This document shows, piece after piece, positions 1-6,661 of a DNA stretch of 6,736 nucleotides (position 1 is the first letter of the stretch; each line of letters starts with the position of its first letter). This DNA comes from an uncultured Peptococcaceae bacterium (GTDB lineage: Bacteria; Bacillota; Peptococcia; Peptococcales; Peptococcaceae). The DNA lies in assembly GCA_958451915.1 (NCBI GenBank), contig CAUDRX010000129.1, positions 1 to 6,736 of the forward strand. The letters run 5' to 3'. The translations under genes and the position numbers were made by a program. The notes under the pieces are model-generated. The model saw only the letters and a program-made list of their open reading frames with translations. It had not been told where the DNA came from and did not search any database.

Positions 1-388
1 CAATCACCTCGCAGAGCTGATCAGCCCTCGCTTCCACCTGTTCATTCACGGTACCGCCGATGATCGACGGCAGAAGGATATTCTCGCGCACATTGAGCCC
101 GTCGAGCAACAGAAAATCCTGGAAAACGAAGCCCAGCTCCTTGTTGCGCACCTCGGCGAGGGCGTCTTCGTCGAGCTTCGCCAGCTCTGTATCGCCGAGC
201 AGAATGCTGCCGGAATCCGACGGGATATAGCAGGAAATGCAGTTGAGCAGCGTCGTTTTGCCAGAGCCGGACGGCCCCATGATGGCAACAAATTCGCCCT
301 GATCGACGGAGAGGGAAATGCCTTTCAATACTTCGTAGGTCGTTGTGCCGACCTGATAGGATTTATGCAGATCTTTCACAGTTAACAT
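1..388 (-). CDS. ABC transporter ATP-binding protein, BceA/MacB/LolD-like (partial, C-terminus outside window)
   Basis: This is the cytoplasmic ATPase subunit of an ABC transporter; only the first 129 codons are present and the frame is open at the window edge. Visible are a typical start (MLTVKDLHKSY), an A-loop region near Y18, Walker A GPSGSGKTT at residues 38-46 and a Q-loop in VFQDF at 88-92. The stretch FQDFLLLDGLNVRENILLP resembles BceA/YxdL-type peptide-resistance transporters, and more broadly the MacB/LolD class. Signature motif, Walker B and H-loop lie beyond the window. The ATG at 388 is chosen because AAGGAGG (minus strand, bases 397-403) lies 8 nt upstream. The gene diverges from the response regulator gene across about 230 bp, so shared regulation is plausible. 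The partner permease is not visible, so substrate and direction of transport are unknown; the peptide-resistance assignment is inferred from the Q-loop region only. Confidence 0.93.
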   Translation of the reverse strand, partial: MLTVKDLHKSYQVGTTTYEVLKGISLSVDQGEFVAIMGPSGSGKTTLLNCISCYIPSDSGSILLGDTELAKLDEDALAEVRNKELGFVFQDFLLLDGLNVRENILLPSIIGGTVNEQVEARADQLCEVI

Positions 389-465
389 GGTCGTTGCCTC
401 CTTTTTGTGATGGATCGGGTTCGATTTCTATGATCCAAGCTTACCATCTTTTTGCGGAGGCTGCC

Positions 466-516
466 GCCGGCGCTGTCAAATCCGATTGCGCAGCTGTCAT
501 TTTTGGCAGCGCCGGC
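466..516. repeat. 15-bp inverted repeat overlapping direct repeats 1 and 2
   Basis: GCCGGCGCTGTCAAA at 466-480 is the reverse complement of TTTGGCAGCGCCGGC at 502-516 at 14 of 15 positions, the exception being T476 opposite G506. The central 21 bp (481-501) form the loop. The arms take in the start of repeat 1 and the end of repeat 2. It could be a hairpin or cruciform, or an extended operator. There is no T-tract on either side, so it is not an intrinsic terminator. Confidence 0.7.
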
Positions 517-557
517 ATGCATGATGTCAAATTTGGCGCCTCTGGTGTCAAATTTGG
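474..557 (+). repeat. Four phased direct repeats, consensus TGTCAAATTTGG; candidate LytTR-regulator binding sites
   Basis: Copies lie at 474-485 (TGTCAAATCCGA), 495-506 (TGTCATTTTTGG), 525-536 (TGTCAAATTTGG) and 546-557 (TGTCAAATTTGG). The last two are identical; copies 1 and 2 match them at 9 and 10 of 12 positions. Start-to-start distances are 21, 30 and 21 bp, so there are two pairs about two helical turns apart, separated by roughly three turns. LytTR-domain regulators such as AgrA are known to bind pairs of short direct repeats spaced about 21 bp, and the adjacent gene encodes one. Copy 4 ends 21 bp before the extended -10 of the regulator promoter, where an activator would sit. The core CAAATTTG is itself a palindrome, so a dimeric regulator of another family is an alternative. 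Confidence 0.78.
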
Positions 558-578
558 TTTTCGCCGGTGATGGCGCTG

Positions 579-587
579 TGGTAAAAT
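579..587 (+). promoter_or_regulatory. Extended -10 promoter of the two-component operon
   Basis: TGG followed by TAAAAT (582-587) matches the extended -10 pattern TGn-TATAAT at five of six hexamer positions. The -35 position at normal spacing (about 559-564, TTTCGC) is poor, as is common for activator-dependent promoters. Transcription would start near 594, placing repeat 4 at about -48 to -37 and leaving a leader of about 27 nt with the ribosome binding site. Predicted by eye from sequence only. Confidence 0.55.
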
Positions 588-605
588 GAGGACAGACTTT
601 TTCAC

Positions 606-612
606 AAGGAGG
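606..612 (+). promoter_or_regulatory. Ribosome binding site deciding the regulator start
   Basis: AAGGAGG lies 8 nt before ATG 621 but only 2 nt before the in-frame GTG at 615. The ATG at 621 is therefore the likely start, although GTG 615 would give two extra residues. Confidence 0.8.
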
Positions 613-620
613 CGGTGACC

Positions 621-1334
621 ATGCTGCGCATCGGACTCTGCGACGACATCGCAGACGCACGCATTTTGCTGGCGGATGCACTGGAACGGGTGTTGGAGAT
701 CAACGGCTGGACCGCGCAGTTCTTCCAGTTCTCATCCGGTGAGGGACTCCTCGACTGGTATCGAAAGCACACCGGTGAGCTCGACCTCGTCTTTCTCGAT
801 ATGGAGATGAAAGCCCTCTCCGGCATCGAAACGGCGAAGCAGCTGCGCGCCCTCGACAGCGGCCTTCAGCTCGTCTTCTGCACGAGCTACGCCGACTACG
901 TCTTCGAAGGCTACGGCAGCGGCGCCCTCGGCTATCTCCTCAAGCCGCCCACGGAGGCCCAGCTCACCGACGTCCTGCGCCGCGCCCAGGAAACACTGCT
1001 GCGCGACCTGGACCGCGCCTACATCGCCAAGAGCGGCGAAGTGACCTATCGCCTGCCTTATCAGACCATCCTCTACTTCGCCTCAGAGCGGCGCAAGGTC
1101 CACTGCGTTACCACTGAACGCACGGTAAGCTTCTATGGCAAGCTCGACACCGTTGCCGAAGAGGTCGGTGCATCCTTTGTGCGCGTGCACCAGCGTTACC
1201 TCGTGAACATCCGCGCCATTGCCCGCATCGAATCGGGCGAGGTCGTGCTCACAGACGGCGCCCGCCTGCCAGTGAGCCGTGCCTGCCGCCAGGAAGCGCT
1301 GCTCGCTGTGGCCCGGGCGGCGCTGGAGGGATGA
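621..1334 (+). CDS. LytTR-family response regulator (AgrA-like)
   Basis: This is a cytoplasmic two-component response regulator of 237 residues, the usual size for the AgrA/LytR class. The receiver domain spans about residues 2-125, with acidic pocket D8-D9, phosphoacceptor D60 in LVFLDMEM, conserved T88 and the K108-P109 pair. The LytTR DNA-binding domain spans about 134-230 and shows the hallmark segments FVRVHQRYLVN (186-196) and LPVSR (216-220). Phosphorylation by the kinase encoded just downstream should promote binding to promoter DNA. The phased TGTCAAATTTGG repeats upstream of this gene are the obvious candidate target and would imply autoregulation; this is inference. The stop TGA (1332-1334) overlaps the first possible kinase start, so the two genes are almost certainly co-transcribed and probably translationally coupled. 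Actual target genes are unknown. Confidence 0.95.
   Translation: MLRIGLCDDIADARILLADALERVLEINGWTAQFFQFSSGEGLLDWYRKHTGELDLVFLDMEMKALSGIETAKQLRALDSGLQLVFCTSYADYVFEGYGSGALGYLLKPPTEAQLTDVLRRAQETLLRDLDRAYIAKSGEVTYRLPYQTILYFASERRKVHCVTTERTVSFYGKLDTVAEEVGASFVRVHQRYLVNIRAIARIESGEVVLTDGARLPVSRACRQEALLAVARAALEG
1325..1330 (+). promoter_or_regulatory. Ribosome binding site deciding the kinase start
   Basis: GGAGGG, inside the end of the regulator gene, lies 6 nt before ATG 1337 but abuts ATG 1331. Spacing favours 1337. The 1331 start would overlap the regulator stop in an ATGA arrangement and remains possible by coupled reinitiation. Confidence 0.65.
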
Positions 1335-1336
1335 CG

Positions 1337-2692
1337 ATGCTTGCGACAACGATCTATTTCGACAACAGCGCCCTCACCGCCCAGCCGCCGCTCAGCTTTG
1401 CCGAGCGCTGGCTGCCCTGGGGCACGCTTGAGACATTCTTTTACAGCATCATCGGCATCACGGTCGCTGTGCTCTGCGGCTGGCTGCTCTATCTGCTCTG
1501 CCGCCGCTTCGTCACCGTGCGCTCGCGCCGGAGCGCCATCATCCTTGGCGCCACGCTGGGCGGCAGTTCTGTGATGGTGATCTGGATCGGTGATCCGAAC
1601 CTGCTCTATACTTTTCCGATCTTCACTGTGTTCTTCCTGTTGACAACACACGGCGATCGCATCGGCCGGCTGGCCGTGTGCTTTATCTTTTTCTGCATGA
1701 TCATGGCGACTGCAGCGCTCTTTGACACCTACCTCAGTGAGCAGCTCATGAGCATGTTCAGCGACCTCATCGCCCGCTTCGGGCGCTGTCTGGTCTTTCT
1801 CGCCATCTATCTCAGTTTCCGCCGCTTCCTGCCCAAAGAACCGCCGGTGCTCTCACACCGGCTCTGGGGACTGGTGCTGGCGCTCTCGCTGATGCCGCTG
1901 GCAGCGCTGGCTTCAACGGTGCTCCTCACCTACCCCCGCTACGAATCGGCGGATGTGCTCAATGTTTCGATGCGCATCGGGCTGGGCATACTGCCCTTCG
2001 TTCTCCTGACCTCAATCGTGCTGCTCGGCGCCATCATTGTGCTGGCCCGGCAGACGACAATGGAGCAGGAACAGGCACTGGCGGCACAACGCGAGATCTA
2101 TTACGAAGGCTTGCAGCAGCAGGACGCCAGCCTGCGCGAACTGCGCCACGATCTGCGTAACCATATCACCACCGCCAGCGGGCTGCTCGCCCTCGGCAAG
2201 ACCGCCGAAGCGCGCGCCTATCTCGAAGCCCTCGGAGAAAGCCATGCTCTGAGCCGTCCCCGCCGCTACTGCGACAATGAGACCGCCAACGTCGTCCTCG
2301 CCGCCAAAGCCGACGCCCTCGCCCAGGCCGGCATCGCCAGCGATTTCCAGATCCAGCTGCCAGCCACCCTGCCCTTCGCCGACACCGACCTCGTCGCCCT
2401 CCTCGGCAACGCCCTCGACAACGCCCGCGAAGGCGCCGCCGGCATCCCGAACGCCAGCGTGCGCTGCCGCTGCCGCTTCGACAAAGGCATGCTCATGCTC
2501 GCCGTCGACAACCCCACCCGCGGCGACGTGCGCCCGGATCTTTCGACCATCAAATCCGACAAGCAGGCCCACGGCCACGGCCTCGCCAGCATGCGCAGCA
2601 TCTGCGCCCGCTATGACGGCAGCCTCGAAGCCCACGTCAACGCAGACGGCTTCCATCTCCTCGCCTGTCTCTCCGCAGGCAGCCAGCCATAA
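1337..2692 (+). CDS. Polytopic sensor histidine kinase, AgrC-like GHKL type
   Basis: This is a membrane sensor kinase of 451 residues, two more if it starts at ATG 1331. The N-terminal half is hydrophobic, with about six to seven likely membrane spans near residues 34-56, 66-85, 90-104, 109-129, 147-165, 176-198 and 213-237, and no large extracellular domain. This suits sensing of a peptide or membrane signal. A Gln/Glu-rich linker (239-268) leads to the dimerisation helix with phosphoacceptor H271 in RHDLRNH, the AgrC-type H-box. The ATPase domain follows, with N-box LLGNALDNA (355-363, N358 and N362), a DNP motif at 391-393 and G-box GHGLASM (413-419). It should phosphorylate the LytTR regulator encoded immediately upstream. 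No AgrB/AgrD-like signal genes are visible, so the ligand is unknown. The 3' half is very G+C-rich (45 of 60 bases at 2401-2460). Confidence 0.94.
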   Translation: MLATTIYFDNSALTAQPPLSFAERWLPWGTLETFFYSIIGITVAVLCGWLLYLLCRRFVTVRSRRSAIILGATLGGSSVMVIWIGDPNLLYTFPIFTVFFLLTTHGDRIGRLAVCFIFFCMIMATAALFDTYLSEQLMSMFSDLIARFGRCLVFLAIYLSFRRFLPKEPPVLSHRLWGLVLALSLMPLAALASTVLLTYPRYESADVLNVSMRIGLGILPFVLLTSIVLLGAIIVLARQTTMEQEQALAAQREIYYEGLQQQDASLRELRHDLRNHITTASGLLALGKTAEARAYLEALGESHALSRPRRYCDNETANVVLAAKADALAQAGIASDFQIQLPATLPFADTDLVALLGNALDNAREGAAGIPNASVRCRCRFDKGMLMLAVDNPTRGDVRPDLSTIKSDKQAHGHGLASMRSICARYDGSLEAHVNADGFHLLACLSAGSQP

Positions 2693-2740
2693 AAAAAGAC
2701 CAGCCCTGATCTGATCGCTCAGATCGGGGCTGGTCTGTTT
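2691..2740. terminator. Convergent intrinsic terminator, stronger on the minus strand
   Basis: Bases 2697-2714 pair with 2719-2736 in an 18-bp stem (one G-T pair) closed by a TCGC loop. On the left is A7 (2691-2697), which reads as T7 after the hairpin on the minus strand, making a canonical rho-independent terminator for the SLH-protein gene ending at 2767. On the plus strand the hairpin is followed only by GTTTATG, a weak U-tract, so it should end the two-component transcript less efficiently. The stem starts 4 nt after the kinase stop codon TAA (2690-2692). Confidence 0.88.
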
Positions 2741-2766
2741 ATGTCCTTATCATACTGCCACGTGCG

Positions 2767-5700
2767 TTACTCAGCGAGGAAGCGCTGGAAGATGGCGGCT
2801 ACTTGCGCGCGGGTAGCATTGCCCTGTGGCGCGAGTTCATCGTCGCTCATGCCGTTGATGAGGCCTTCTTCGACTGCCCACTGAACGGCGTCAGTTGCCC
2901 AACCGCTGACGGTATCGGCGTCAGCATAGCCGGAGAGGTCGGCGCTGGCTGTGACGTCCTGGCCTTTGTATTCGGCGTAGTTCATGAGGATGGCGGCCAT
3001 CTGTTCGCGGGTGATGGCGTCGTTTGGCCCGAAGGTGCTGTCGCTGTAGCCGTTGACGATGCCGGTCTCCTTGGCCCAGGCGACGGCGCTGGCGTACCAG
3101 CTGCCATCTGCGACGTCACTGAAGCCTGCATCCTGGGCGGCTGGTTCGCCTTCCAGGCGGTGCAGGATGGCGACGATCATGCCGCGGGTGGTCGTGGCGT
3201 TCGGTGTGAAGGTGTCTTCGGCGGTGCCGGTCATGAGGCCGTTGTCATAGGCGTATTGCACAGCGTCGGTGTACCAGGCGTCTGGAGCGATGTCAATGAA
3301 GATCTCGCTGACGTCGATCGTTGGCGTCTCTGCTTCTTCGGTGAAGGTGACTTCGATGGTGACCTTGCCCCAAGGCTGGGTGAAGTGGTAGGTGCCGTCC
3401 TCGCCTGCGGTGACTTCAACGGCGTCGCCGTTGCGGTCGGTGACGGTCACCTTGTCGACGACATAGCCTTCATCAGGCTGTGGGGTGATGGTGACTTCAT
3501 CACCATAGCCAGGCTTCTGCGGATCGACTGTCACTGTGCCATGGGCCGGGTCTTCAACGGTGATGCCCGGCGTTGGATGAGATAGCGATGGGGTGCTGTT
3601 GACACGCCAGCCGGCGTAAAGGGTCATGTCACCAGAGACGGTGTCGGCATCGAAATCCCAGGCTGTCGTCAGATCGGCATCGCTGTACCAGCCGGTGAAG
3701 GTGTAACCAGCACGAGTTGGCGCCGCTGGTTCCAGCACATGGCCGCCGTTCCCGACATAGGCTGGCGAAAGATCGCTGCCGCCGTTGCTGTCAAAGGTGA
3801 CGGTGTGCAGCGGTGCGGCTTCGAAGGCGGCGCTCGTCAGGCGCTGACCGTCTTTGTAGACGGCGATGCAGCGCAGCTGTTTGCCTTCATTCTCGGCCGC
3901 CTGGTCAGCGGTCAGATAGTAGGTGTCGGAAAGTGATGTTTCTCCCCAGCCGATATAGGTATCTTGCAGTTTCACATAACCACAGTCAGCTGTCTCATAA
4001 TCATCAGTATAATCTTTGTAATAAGTGAAGCTCAGCGTATACTTGCCGGATCCCGGCGCAGTGAGCGTGACGGTCTTCCAGTCAGTTTCTCCACTGATAT
4101 GACCTCTGGCCACGCTTTGACCAGCCGGGTCTTTAAACGAATAGGACAAATCATCGTAATGATCTTCACATTCAACCTTCCAGGAAAATGTGAGCATGTC
4201 ACCAGCCGAAAGATCATAGGAAACGTTCAATTCAGATGAGTTATCGTGCTCATGATTTGTAGACTGCCAGACGGTCTCACCGTCGATGCTCGTCTGTTTC
4301 CACGAATCCTCTGGATCTGACGAAATGTCTGGTTCTTGCTCCGTGCGTTCCTTCCAGATGTAGGTCTCGACTTGATCCGGGTTTGACACTTCAAAGACCG
4401 GGTTCAGGGCCGTTGGTTCCCGGAGGATCGTTTCCAGCTCTCCGAAACCGATCGCCCCGCTCTCATCAAGCAGCCAAGGTCTCACACCATTGTTTCCATC
4501 GCTCCGGAGCGCTGCGGCCCCCTGGTTCAGGTCTTTTACAAGCTGTTCCATGGTAGTGATCTTATTCCCGTGGTAGCCATCCGCTCCACCAACAATCTGG
4601 TCGGACCAGCAGTTCGTGACGATGTCCGGGTCATCTTCATGCAGGTCACCCATGATGCCATATGCAAAACCCTCATCTGGCAGGGTGCCGCCAAACCAGC
4701 AGGTGTTCAGCCGCACGTCTTCGTCATCGCAGTCACCTACGAGACCAGCGATGAAAACGCGAGACTCGTCATCTTTGTTCTCATACGCATATGATATGTT
4801 CATGGTGCTGAAAGAGTTGTAGAGACGGCCGGTATCATCGATCTCACCGACCAGACCGCCGATATTGGCGTTATAGACCTCCATTTCGACAGCGTAGTCG
4901 ATCTTGCCGCCCGAAGAGCAGTTCAACACGAGACTGTCATCATCCAGTTCACCGATCAGCCCACCCAGATCAAAAGAGGCGGAAGGATCGACACAGGAGA
5001 TCTCGCCCTGATAGGAACAATCGCGGATGCTGACATCATCGGCATCCCCGATCAAGCCCCCAATATATTTACAATCATCACTGGCAGTGATGGTCACCAG
5101 ACTGTGCACATTGCTGATCTCACTATAGTCCGCATTGGCAGAGAGACCACCGATCTCTTCACAGAATGAGGTGTCGATGGTGCCGCTGATCGTCAGATCT
5201 TTAACAATAGCATCTTCCAGATCTGCGAATAAACCAGCATCTCCATTATAAATTTCCCAGTTATTTTCAAGCATACGGTCTTCATCGATCGTCAGCCCAG
5301 TGATCTTATGGCCCTGGCCTTCAAAGGTACCAGCGAAAGCGAACGGAACCCAGTTCTTGCCGGAGAGGTCGATGTCATCGCCAAGGCGGATGGTGATGCC
5401 TGCGGGTATCTTGTCCTCTCTTGCCAGCTTCGCCAAACCGGCCAGCTCTTCAGCAGTGTTCAAGGTGAATTCCGTCTGCTCTTTGACATACCAATCCGTA
5501 TCTGCATGGTTCAGCCAGCTTTCCTGGAAGACGGTGCACTGGTCCTTGTATTCCTCTGGGATGGTCACACTGGCACTGACATAGATCTTGACATCCTTCC
5601 CGACTTCCATTTTTTCCGGGAACTGGCTGAGGATCGTGAGTGTGGCGCCGTTTTCAACGGTCAGCTTGTCATCATCCCCAACAAAGGTCAGAGAAGCGCC

Positions 5701-6573
5701 CACGTTGAGCGTGAGGCTTTCGCCATCTGCAACGGTGATCGGGCCGGTGACCCCGGCGTTGCCGTAGACCTGGCCATCCCCTTCGATGAAGACGCAGCAG
5801 TCTGTCATTTCTGCATTGCCTAAAACGCTGCCATCCGTTGGGCTGTCCTGGATATCCACGAAGCCGCCACTGATGATGATCGTTGCTGCATTGATGCCGC
5901 CTTCATCTCCGGCTGCTGCAGAGGCAGTCACACGGCCGCCTGTGATGGTGATCGACGAATTTTCCGTATCACCGCTCCAGCCGCCAGCACCGATCCCGGC
6001 GCTGCCATCTCTGGTCGCCTTTGCGGTGATCGTGCCACTATTGATGGTGATGACGCCCAGGCCTTCGTCTTTCACCCCTTCTTCGGCATCATCTGGCCCG
6101 GCATCGGCCCCAATGCCAGCACCGCCGACAGAATTGCCGTCGCCGGACTGACCACGGCCGCCTTCCACATCCAGGCTGCCGCTGCCGTCAATGGTCAGCG
6201 TGGTGCCCTTTGGCACGTGGATCCCGGCTTTGCCATAGCCCGCTTTCAGCGTGTTCTCACCAGCCAGGGTGAGGTCCAAGCTGGCACCGTTCTCGAGATC
6301 GATGGCGTTGCCTGCGGTGACGTCAATGCTGAGGTCAGAGATCGTCAGCTTGGCCTTCACATTTTCAGCGATGACGATCTTGTCCGTGGTGGTCCCGGAG
6401 ACCGTCAGGGACGTGTCTGTCAAGACCCGCAGCGTGCCGTCGCTGTAGGTGTAGTCGGTGTCGGCCGTCCCACCTTGCACCGTGAGATCCCCATCCGCTG
6501 CAAAGGCCGCTGTGCTGAACAGCGACAGCGCCATCACGGCGGCGAAGACCATGAGAAACAGTTTTCTTTTCAT
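2767..6573 (-). CDS. Large secreted multidomain surface protein with three SLH domains
   Basis: This encodes a 1268-residue exported protein probably anchored to cell-wall polymers. Residues 1-25 are a Sec signal peptide (KRK, hydrophobic core, AFA|AD cleavage). Residues 30-340 are Gly/Thr/Ser-rich beta repeats with GAGIGA and ITISGG-type motifs (152-157, 192-197, 208-238), as in clostridial beta-helix or carbohydrate-binding-like surface proteins. Residues 370-660 carry GLUG-like repeats (GGLSAN 475, GGLIGD 505, GGLIGE 537, GGLVGE 572, AGLVGD 609). Residues 775-875 resemble a jelly-roll module (ISGETDW at 827-833). InlB-B-type repeats follow at 922-990 (VTFDSNGG, GYTFTGWY) and a divergent one at 1003-1078. 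SLH domains lie near 1092-1140, 1150-1200 and 1213-1265, with TTRG, ITRE and ATRA motifs. The start ATG has AAGGAG (6581-6586, minus strand) 7 nt upstream. No catalytic motif is evident; an adhesin or glycan-binding role is inference. The centre is notably A+T-richer than the ends. Confidence 0.95.
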   Translation of the reverse strand: MKRKLFLMVFAAVMALSLFSTAAFAADGDLTVQGGTADTDYTYSDGTLRVLTDTSLTVSGTTTDKIVIAENVKAKLTISDLSIDVTAGNAIDLENGASLDLTLAGENTLKAGYGKAGIHVPKGTTLTIDGSGSLDVEGGRGQSGDGNSVGGAGIGADAGPDDAEEGVKDEGLGVITINSGTITAKATRDGSAGIGAGGWSGDTENSSITITGGRVTASAAAGDEGGINAATIIISGGFVDIQDSPTDGSVLGNAEMTDCCVFIEGDGQVYGNAGVTGPITVADGESLTLNVGASLTFVGDDDKLTVENGATLTILSQFPEKMEVGKDVKIYVSASVTIPEEYKDQCTVFQESWLNHADTDWYVKEQTEFTLNTAEELAGLAKLAREDKIPAGITIRLGDDIDLSGKNWVPFAFAGTFEGQGHKITGLTIDEDRMLENNWEIYNGDAGLFADLEDAIVKDLTISGTIDTSFCEEIGGLSANADYSEISNVHSLVTITASDDCKYIGGLIGDADDVSIRDCSYQGEISCVDPSASFDLGGLIGELDDDSLVLNCSSGGKIDYAVEMEVYNANIGGLVGEIDDTGRLYNSFSTMNISYAYENKDDESRVFIAGLVGDCDDEDVRLNTCWFGGTLPDEGFAYGIMGDLHEDDPDIVTNCWSDQIVGGADGYHGNKITTMEQLVKDLNQGAAALRSDGNNGVRPWLLDESGAIGFGELETILREPTALNPVFEVSNPDQVETYIWKERTEQEPDISSDPEDSWKQTSIDGETVWQSTNHEHDNSSELNVSYDLSAGDMLTFSWKVECEDHYDDLSYSFKDPAGQSVARGHISGETDWKTVTLTAPGSGKYTLSFTYYKDYTDDYETADCGYVKLQDTYIGWGETSLSDTYYLTADQAAENEGKQLRCIAVYKDGQRLTSAAFEAAPLHTVTFDSNGGSDLSPAYVGNGGHVLEPAAPTRAGYTFTGWYSDADLTTAWDFDADTVSGDMTLYAGWRVNSTPSLSHPTPGITVEDPAHGTVTVDPQKPGYGDEVTITPQPDEGYVVDKVTVTDRNGDAVEVTAGEDGTYHFTQPWGKVTIEVTFTEEAETPTIDVSEIFIDIAPDAWYTDAVQYAYDNGLMTGTAEDTFTPNATTTRGMIVAILHRLEGEPAAQDAGFSDVADGSWYASAVAWAKETGIVNGYSDSTFGPNDAITREQMAAILMNYAEYKGQDVTASADLSGYADADTVSGWATDAVQWAVEEGLINGMSDDELAPQGNATRAQVAAIFQRFLAE

Positions 6574-6613
6574 CTTGTCACTCCTTCTTTTAATACTGAT
6601 GCTCTAATGAAAC

Positions 6614-6661
6614 AAAAAAAGACGCACCACGCCCGCAGAAAGACTGCGGACGTGGTGCGTC
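6614..6661 (-). terminator. Strong minus-strand intrinsic terminator upstream of the surface-protein gene
   Basis: Bases 6621-6638 pair with 6644-6661 with a single mismatch (C6632/A6650), leaving a 5-nt loop (6639-6643). A7 at 6614-6620 becomes T7 directly after the hairpin on the minus strand, the classic intrinsic terminator form. There is no T-tract on the plus side, so it is directional. It either ends a minus-strand gene lying beyond the window or sits in the leader of the SLH-protein mRNA. Only 27 nt separate its T-tract from the ribosome binding site. Confidence 0.85.

Larger units (their letters stand above)
389..620. promoter_or_regulatory. Divergent intergenic regulatory region
   Basis: This stretch separates the leftward ABC gene from the rightward two-component operon. 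It holds the ribosome binding sites of both genes, a four-copy direct repeat, an overlapping long inverted repeat and one credible rightward promoter. No comparably good leftward promoter is visible. TGGTAAGCT (minus strand, 446 down to 438) has an extended -10 shape but a poor hexamer and no clear -35. That is compatible with an activator-dependent leftward promoter but does not prove one. No credible small gene is seen here. Confidence 0.75.

Noticed and set aside
525..530. TTGACA on the minus strand within the repeats, considered as a -35 box for the ABC gene
   Set aside because: No acceptable -10 hexamer lies 16-18 bp further along on the minus strand from this copy or from the one at 474-479.
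474..557. The repeat array considered as a CRISPR array
   Set aside because: Units are only 12 bp with 9- and 18-bp gaps, four copies, and no associated cas genes; operator sites fit better.
343..681. Small open frames across the divergent intergenic region on both strands, considered as signal-peptide genes
   Set aside because: They overlap the ABC gene start or the regulator gene and the repeat array, lack good ribosome binding sites and show no export or pheromone-like features.
2012..2656. A 214-codon open frame on the minus strand opposite the kinase gene
   Set aside because: It mirrors the G+C-rich codon pattern of the kinase, has a low-complexity Ala/Gly/Val composition with no recognisable domain, and overlaps a gene with clear GHKL motifs.
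2277..2714. A 145-codon plus-strand frame inside the kinase gene
   Set aside because: Its translation is almost wholly Pro/Ser/Ala/Thr, typical of a frame-shifted reading of G+C-rich coding DNA, and it ends within the terminator.
2803..3585. A 260-codon open frame on the plus strand opposite the SLH-coding end
   Set aside because: It is antisense to well-supported SLH and InlB-B domains; its Gly/Val/Asp-rich translation shows no domain or convincing ribosome binding site.
5308..5823. A 171-codon plus-strand open frame opposite the surface-protein gene
   Set aside because: It is antisense to the continuous 1268-residue frame, has no recognisable domain and no independent promoter or ribosome binding site that I can see.
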